NCBI RefSeq assembly: GCF_028369105.1
Contig: NZ_JAQNDO010000001.1
Span: 8,650,501 to 8,714,500 of the forward strand
Direction: 5' to 3'
Length of the DNA stretch: 64,000 nt
From: Polyangium mundeleinium
Lineage (GTDB): Bacteria > Myxococcota_A > Polyangia > Polyangiales > Polyangiaceae
Below the pieces are notes generated by a model that was not told where the DNA came from, searched no databases, and saw nothing but the letters and a program-made list of their open reading frames with translations. This document shows positions 60,401-64,000 of the stretch, piece after piece. Within the stretch, counting starts at the first letter, position 1. Each line of letters opens with the position of its first letter. Position numbers and translations under genes: made by a program.

Positions 60401-61868
60401 CGGCGGCCGCGTGCAGCGCCTCGTGACCGCGCCCGAGTTCGACGTGGGCTTGCGTGTCGGGCCGCTCGATCTCGGGCGCCTGTCCGCCGACATGCAGCAG
60501 GTCTCGCGGGCGCGCGGGTCGCTCGAAGCGAACCTGCGCGTGCAAGGTACGACGAACGCGCTGCGGTACGGCGGTTCGGCGCGGCTGCGCGGCGGCGAGC
60601 TCGCGCTGCGAGGGTTGCCCGTGTCGCTCGACGACATCGAGGTGGACGTCGCGGTCACGAACAGCGAGGTGCGCATCCTGCGCGGCGCGGCCAAGATCGG
60701 CGGCGGCGAGGTGAGCTTGACGGGGCGCATGCCGATCCGCGGCTTCGAGCTCGGCACGGCCGAGGCGTCGATCCTCGCGCGGGGCGTGAAGATGCCGCTC
60801 GGCGAGGGGATCAACCTGACCGCGGACGCCGACCTCTCCGCGACGTTTCGCCCCTTCACGAGCGACGAGGAGCGCGCGGAGCGGAACCTGCCCGAGGTGA
60901 AGGGGACGGTGTCGCTCACGTCGTTCACGTACTCGCGGCCGATCGCGCTGAGCCTCGATCTGAACCAGCTCGCGGGTGGTCCGAAGCGCACGGCGGTCGA
61001 GACGTACGACCCGAAGAACGACGCGCTGCGCTTCGACGTGAACGTGGTCTCGCCGCGGCCGATGCGCTTCTCGAACGGGCTCGTCGACATGCTGCTCGAA
61101 GTGACGCCGCCCGGGCTCGCGCTCTCCGGGACGAACCAGCGCTACGGCGCGCGCGGCAACCTGCGCATCCTGCCCGACTCGAAGCTCCGGCTGCGGAACA
61201 GCGAGTTCACGGTGCGCGAGGGCTCGGTTCGGTTCGACGACCCGCTGCGTTTCGCGCCGCGGATCGATCTCCGCGCGCAGACCGAATACCGGCGGTATGC
61301 GGCGACCAGCGCCCCGGGCGCGGCGCCCGCTGACACGAGCACGAGCGCGGCGGCGACCGCGACGCTCGGGCAGCAGTGGCGCATCAACCTCTACGCCCAC
61401 GGCGATCAGGAGAACGTGAAGCTCGACCTCACGAGTGATCCGCCGCTCGGCCAGGAGGACATCGTCCTCTTGCTGACGCTCGGCCTCACGCGGGCCGAGA
61501 TGGATCGTGGTCTCGCCTCGTCCCTCGGCGAGACCGTGGGCCTCGAAGCGCTCGCCGCGCTCACCGGCGCGGACAAGGCCGTGAAGACGATCGTGCCGCT
61601 CATCGACGAGTTCCGCTTCGGGACGTCGTACTCGTCGCGCACGGGCCGCACCGAGCCGACGGTCACGCTCGGCAAGCGCATCACGGAGGACGTGCGCGCC
61701 ACCGTGACGACGGGCATCACCGAGAACCGCGAAGTCCGTTCGAGCATCGAGTGGCGCCTCGGCAAACGCGTCATCGTGCAGGGCGCGTACGACAACACGA
61801 ACGACGTCTCGAGCTCGCCGCTCGGCAACCTCGGCGCCGACTTGCGCTGGCGGCTCGAGTTCGAATGA
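57444..61868 (+). CDS. tamB: TamB-family inner-membrane/periplasm-spanning protein
   Basis: 1474 residues. One N-terminal membrane anchor (about 22-45, AFAVALCVLFALVGAIPLVLGALV) is followed by a very long beta-rich body (AsmA-like start VQAWPMAIDLEDVVVDATDG). The TamB/DUF490 C-terminal domain has the diagnostic LGQEDIVLLLTLGLTRAE, FGTSYSSRTGRTEPTVTLGKRITEDV and VQGAYDNTNDVSS. TamB works with the barrel protein TamA in outer-membrane protein or phospholipid transport. A BamA/TamA-family gene lies 0.9 kb downstream on the same strand. Confidence 0.9.
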   Translation: MVAGSAPTNKRTRKRGRRDVGRAFAVALCVLFALVGAIPLVLGALVRTGTVRAWAARETAALVQRELGVVARYRVAVQAWPMAIDLEDVVVDATDGGAPVLAVERISVRPRVFSLLDGELDVGEVEVLGPRIRAVVEGGALKNLSYKLPASQPSAEKARAPFSSLAVTDARIDALVEGVHVVTSEVDVDVSAEDDGAFEIALRAGKSTIVRTHPMPGRPDEDMVDEDVICRLDTRVRVDAEGLLVRRLRLLGAADLDPDAETSPGCELAREDWRSVELELGALRVELPKSGTPLAMPAFRGRVRTRLPVPLAHRFVDTPWLTGAVGLDVEVEHDGKSTLPRVAGRIEADRPGLSGKVFATTFEGELSIAEDVVRVSKIELTWADGTATIADVKIEPFATGAPLTAGPIEVRDLQFPGLLRDLGVHPQAHVAWHLERGRFERFTGTLSPLSLDGPMEITTRNFEVFDKPTTDPARGHMMSVAEGTLRGFFRVRPTGIVLDDVAIETPKSELHTTVKLFFRSYLDIEIAKGSHVDLSELSPLRNIPIAGIADVAAVARGPFTRPKVEADVAIKGFEFAAFSFGDVESARVFFEPFDLRLADVHVRKGESKIRAPEVHVDFDAGPNVVVDAEVDTQSAPHLWLHDFYRIVHLDDDPRFAEIDGNASGTARVHFVVGGPEDRCGAGRLRVKTKMHLEEVALFGEKYSDGDVDVDLDWEDREAGAAGMNLDVHAASLRKGAGSLLATVSVRPGGRVSGQAIATGIPIDHLDALGRMGKPLDGSISAIANISGTVSALEAQADVQISPIRIGPSSLPSSQLRVLMGSEGTQVKTTGWTRCGNPRSGPFDRAEFDRDTSAGTFRVDGMLAGGQLALSDVRITRQKHKVVTGKLTTRGLDLGTLANLIPGVAFSATPPHGSLDAALEIRRLPLDDLAKSDVVVTLTGLDLDRGGRRVSLQGTPGPIVVQNNTLVLPDLELVVQSGSGLSAPIALGGRVQRLVTAPEFDVGLRVGPLDLGRLSADMQQVSRARGSLEANLRVQGTTNALRYGGSARLRGGELALRGLPVSLDDIEVDVAVTNSEVRILRGAAKIGGGEVSLTGRMPIRGFELGTAEASILARGVKMPLGEGINLTADADLSATFRPFTSDEERAERNLPEVKGTVSLTSFTYSRPIALSLDLNQLAGGPKRTAVETYDPKNDALRFDVNVVSPRPMRFSNGLVDMLLEVTPPGLALSGTNQRYGARGNLRILPDSKLRLRNSEFTVREGSVRFDDPLRFAPRIDLRAQTEYRRYAATSAPGAAPADTSTSAAATATLGQQWRINLYAHGDQENVKLDLTSDPPLGQEDIVLLLTLGLTRAEMDRGLASSLGETVGLEALAALTGADKAVKTIVPLIDEFRFGTSYSSRTGRTEPTVTLGKRITEDVRATVTTGITENREVRSSIEWRLGKRVIVQGAYDNTNDVSSSPLGNLGADLRWRLEFE

Positions 61869-61878
61869 TCGCGCGCGC

Positions 61879-62691
61879 TCAGCCGAAGCCGGGAAGATCG
61901 TCGAGCGCGGCGCGCACCGGCGCGTAGCTCTGCTCGCGCCCGGGGACCCAGCGGCGCAGCCCCTCCATGTCGAGGAGCTTGCGGTGCTTGGGGTTCGCGT
62001 ACGCCATCTCCGAGAGGACGCGCTTGAACGTCTCGGCCTTGTCCGCGGCGAGCGTGGGCATCGCGTCGAACATGCGCAGGTCGAAGGTCGGCGTCGTCCA
62101 GAGCACGTCGACGATGCGCGGATCGACGTGCCCCGTCGCCTGCTCGGCCTGGAAGACGAGGCTCCCGACCGCGCCCGCGTGCGCCCGGCCTTCGTGCACG
62201 GCCGCGAGCACCGCGAGCTCGCTCGCGCCCGTGTCGCCGTGCTTGCCGACGTCGGAGTCGAACGCGAGGATCTTCACCTGGTTCAGATCCACGCCCGCTT
62301 GCTTCAAGTAGTAGAGCGGCAAGATCCTCGACTGCGCCGAGTCGCGCGTCCCCACGGCCAGCACCTTGCCGTGGAGGTCCGTGAGCTTGCGAACGACGAC
62401 CTCCCGACGGATGAGGATCTTCGCGCAGACGTCGCGGTCGCGGTCGCGCATGGCGATACCGATGGCCTTGCCTTCGGTGCGCCGCTTCACACGCACATGG
62501 GAGATGCCGGAGTTCCAGGCGATGTCGACGTGCCCGTGGAGCAGGGCCTCGATCTGCCGCTCGTAGCTGGAGAAAAGCGCGAAATCGAGGGACACGCCGT
62601 GCTCCTGGAAGTGCTCACGCATGCCCTCCCAGATGGTCACGACCTTTGGGTCGTATGCGACCGCCCCTATCAGGATCGTCGGATCAGCCAT
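61879..62691 (-). CDS. PhnD-like substrate-binding protein without signal peptide
   Basis: 270 residues from ATG 62691. The periplasmic-binding-protein type II fold of the phosphonate/phosphite family is visible in ILIGAVAYDPKVVTIWEGMREHF, DFALFSSYERQIEALLHGHVDIAWNSG, LHGKVLAVGTRDSAQSRILPLYYLKQAGV and LAVLAAVHEGRAHAGAVGSLVF (motif spans). The protein begins directly with the first strand and has no hydrophobic leader, so it is predicted cytoplasmic. No permease or ATPase genes adjoin. It lies between tamB and the tamA-like gene on the opposite strand. Confidence 0.83.
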   Translation of the reverse strand: MADPTILIGAVAYDPKVVTIWEGMREHFQEHGVSLDFALFSSYERQIEALLHGHVDIAWNSGISHVRVKRRTEGKAIGIAMRDRDRDVCAKILIRREVVVRKLTDLHGKVLAVGTRDSAQSRILPLYYLKQAGVDLNQVKILAFDSDVGKHGDTGASELAVLAAVHEGRAHAGAVGSLVFQAEQATGHVDPRIVDVLWTTPTFDLRMFDAMPTLAADKAETFKRVLSEMAYANPKHRKLLDMEGLRRWVPGREQSYAPVRAALDDLPGFG

Positions 62692-62789
62692 GCCGTACCT
62701 TTTGGCGAGCAACTCGGGCGGACGGTAGCATCGGGACGGGCGTCTCCAAAGGGCCGCGAGCCCCTCTGTGCCCCCATCCACCTCGGCCC

Positions 62790-64000
62790 GTGCCCATCCC
62801 GCGTTTTTCCCGGTCCCAACGAGCCCGCTGCCTGGCCGCAGCATGCTCGCTCGTCTGCCTGCTCGGCGCGGCGACGGCGGGGGCCGACGCCACGAACAAC
62901 CAGGGGACGAGCCCCGGCGAAAGCGCAGCGCTCGCCGGCGAGGAGCCGCAAGCCGCGCTCGCCGCGCCGCAGCTCGGGCCGCCGCCCGACACGAGCGCGC
63001 TCACGGGCAAACCGATCAAGCGCGTCGACGTCGTGACCGTGGGCTCGCGCTGGAGCACCTCGCCGCGTGTCACGAAGATCCGCACAGGCGAGCCGTTTCA
63101 GCCCTCGGCCGCGCGAACCGTGATGCGCGAGCTCACGGAGTCGGGGCAGTTCGCGCGCGTGACGGTCGAGACGATCGCCGAGGGAGATGGCGTCGTGCTG
63201 CGCGCGCATGTCTTGCCGCGGCGCATCGTGGCCTCGATCCGCCTTTCGGGCGCGACGCTGGATCGCGCTGCGACGCTCGACGCGGCGCACGTGCGGGAAG
63301 GCGGCGAGATCACGGCGCCGATGTTGACGGAGATGGGCCAGCGGATCCGCCGGTACTACGCGGATCACGGCTACCCCCAGGCGAACGTCATGTCCGACGT
63401 CTCGGACACGGACGATCCGGGCCGCGTCGTCTTGCGCATCGACATCGACGCGGGCACGCCGCGCACCGTGTCGCGTCGCTCCTTCGTGATCACGCCCGGC
63501 ATGGAGCGCGAGCTCGGCGGCCTCGAAGAACGCTATCGGTTCGGGGTCGGCGCGCGCATCGACGAGCCGCTGCTCGAAGAGGCCGATCGGGAGCTCGCCG
63601 AGGTGCTGCGCGAAAGCGGCTTCTACCGCGCCGACGTCAAGCACGCGGTGCGGCTCTCGGCGTCGAGCAGCGAGCTCTTCGTGTACGTCACACCGGGGCC
63701 ACGCATCGTCCCGGTCTTCGAGGGCAACCGCTCCGTCGACGAGGTCGAGCTCTCCGCCGCAGTCGCGCCGAAAAAGGGCCTCGAGCAGAAGACGCAGGAG
63801 CTCATCGAGAGGCTCACCCGCTTCTACGTGCAGCGCGGCTTCCTCGACGCGCGTGTCGTCGCCGAGGAGCGCGGCGGCCCGAACGATCCGGTGCACCACC
63901 TCGTGCTCCGGATCGACGAGGGTGATCAGGTGCGGGTCGTGCAGCGCATCTTCCCGTGCCTGCCGAAGACCTGGAACGCCGAGCAGGTGCGCGGCGAGAT
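62790..64000 (+). CDS. TamA/BamA-family outer-membrane protein, C-terminus cut by window edge
   Basis: From GTG 62790 the frame stays open to the right edge (403 codons seen). The signal peptide is ACSLVCLLGAATAGADA, followed by a Pro/Ala linker. POTRA-type domains follow: IKRVDVVTVGSRWSTSPRV with VMRELTESGQFARVTV, then IRRYYADHGYPQANV, then LAEVLRESGFYRADV and LTRFYVQRGFLDARVVAEE. The beta-barrel would follow beyond the window. Given tamB upstream, TamA is the best reading; another Omp85 member is possible. Confidence 0.82.
   Translation, partial: MPIPRFSRSQRARCLAAACSLVCLLGAATAGADATNNQGTSPGESAALAGEEPQAALAAPQLGPPPDTSALTGKPIKRVDVVTVGSRWSTSPRVTKIRTGEPFQPSAARTVMRELTESGQFARVTVETIAEGDGVVLRAHVLPRRIVASIRLSGATLDRAATLDAAHVREGGEITAPMLTEMGQRIRRYYADHGYPQANVMSDVSDTDDPGRVVLRIDIDAGTPRTVSRRSFVITPGMERELGGLEERYRFGVGARIDEPLLEEADRELAEVLRESGFYRADVKHAVRLSASSSELFVYVTPGPRIVPVFEGNRSVDEVELSAAVAPKKGLEQKTQELIERLTRFYVQRGFLDARVVAEERGGPNDPVHHLVLRIDEGDQVRVVQRIFPCLPKTWNAEQVRGE

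Noticed and set aside
57072-61400. 1442-codon minus-strand open frame
   Set aside because: Antisense to tamB; composition is Arg/His/Glu-rich without motifs, while the plus strand shows a clear TamB domain order.

Overview
The window reads as chromosomal DNA of a large-genome, very high-GC myxobacterium, most likely a member of the Polyangiales/Sorangiineae. This is inferred from the gene style, not from a marker gene. Supporting signs are a Hanks-type Ser/Thr kinase next to an ECF sigma factor, two MopE-like lipoproteins with Cys/Asp repeats, an FHA protein with an AgmX/PglI-type C-terminus, many Gly/Ser-linker lipoproteins, and frequent LysR, MarR, TetR and ArsR switches beside single enzymes. 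One tRNA is present, tRNA-Asn(GTT). I see no rRNA, CRISPR array or prophage.

Layout. 1-3.5 kb: the cut end of an ECF sigma factor, a divergent LysR/NmrA-reductase pair, and a chimeric zinc-ribbon ORF fused to a transposase tail. 3.5-7 kb: a minus-strand cluster of a membrane Ser/Thr kinase, an ECF sigma factor and an apparently exported protein. The kinase ectodomain and the exported protein share a three-fold, two-cysteine repeat that I do not recognise; this is the best candidate for an undescribed system. 7-9.5 kb: a decayed IS91-type transposase, a frameshifted double-zinc-ribbon membrane protein and a 17-unit 21-bp tandem array. 9.5-18.6 kb: a small helical protein, an endonuclease Q-UvrD helicase fusion, an MFS permease, membrane proteins, and an operon of SGNH hydrolase, anchored protein and Lnt. 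20-30 kb: a DUF4230 protein, an exported barrel-like protein fused to a ferritin-like domain, a spermidine-synthase-like enzyme, pntA-pntB, an IMPase-like phosphatase, a kelch protein and an SDR.

30-48 kb: the FHA/AgmX-like protein, then a series of small regulator-plus-enzyme modules. These are LysR/aldo-keto reductase, VOC, MFS-monooxygenase fusion, GFA, MarR/hydrolase/DHA2 efflux, PNPOx, TetR/MpaB oxygenase, PhyH, and ArsR/AHSA1/membrane protein/UvrA-like ABC. Several have visible palindromic operators close to the regulator's start codon. 48-52 kb: tRNA-Asn with a terminator, a Wzx/MATE-type flippase and EttA. 52-64 kb: two paralogous MopE-like lipoproteins flanking an endonuclease/exonuclease/phosphatase lipoprotein, with a 124-bp inverted repeat between two convergent genes, then TamB, a PhnD-like protein without a signal peptide, and the start of a TamA/BamA-family barrel protein that runs off the right edge.

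Most genes look intact. The decayed material is concentrated at 2.7-3.2, 7.3-9.5 and 37.5 kb.
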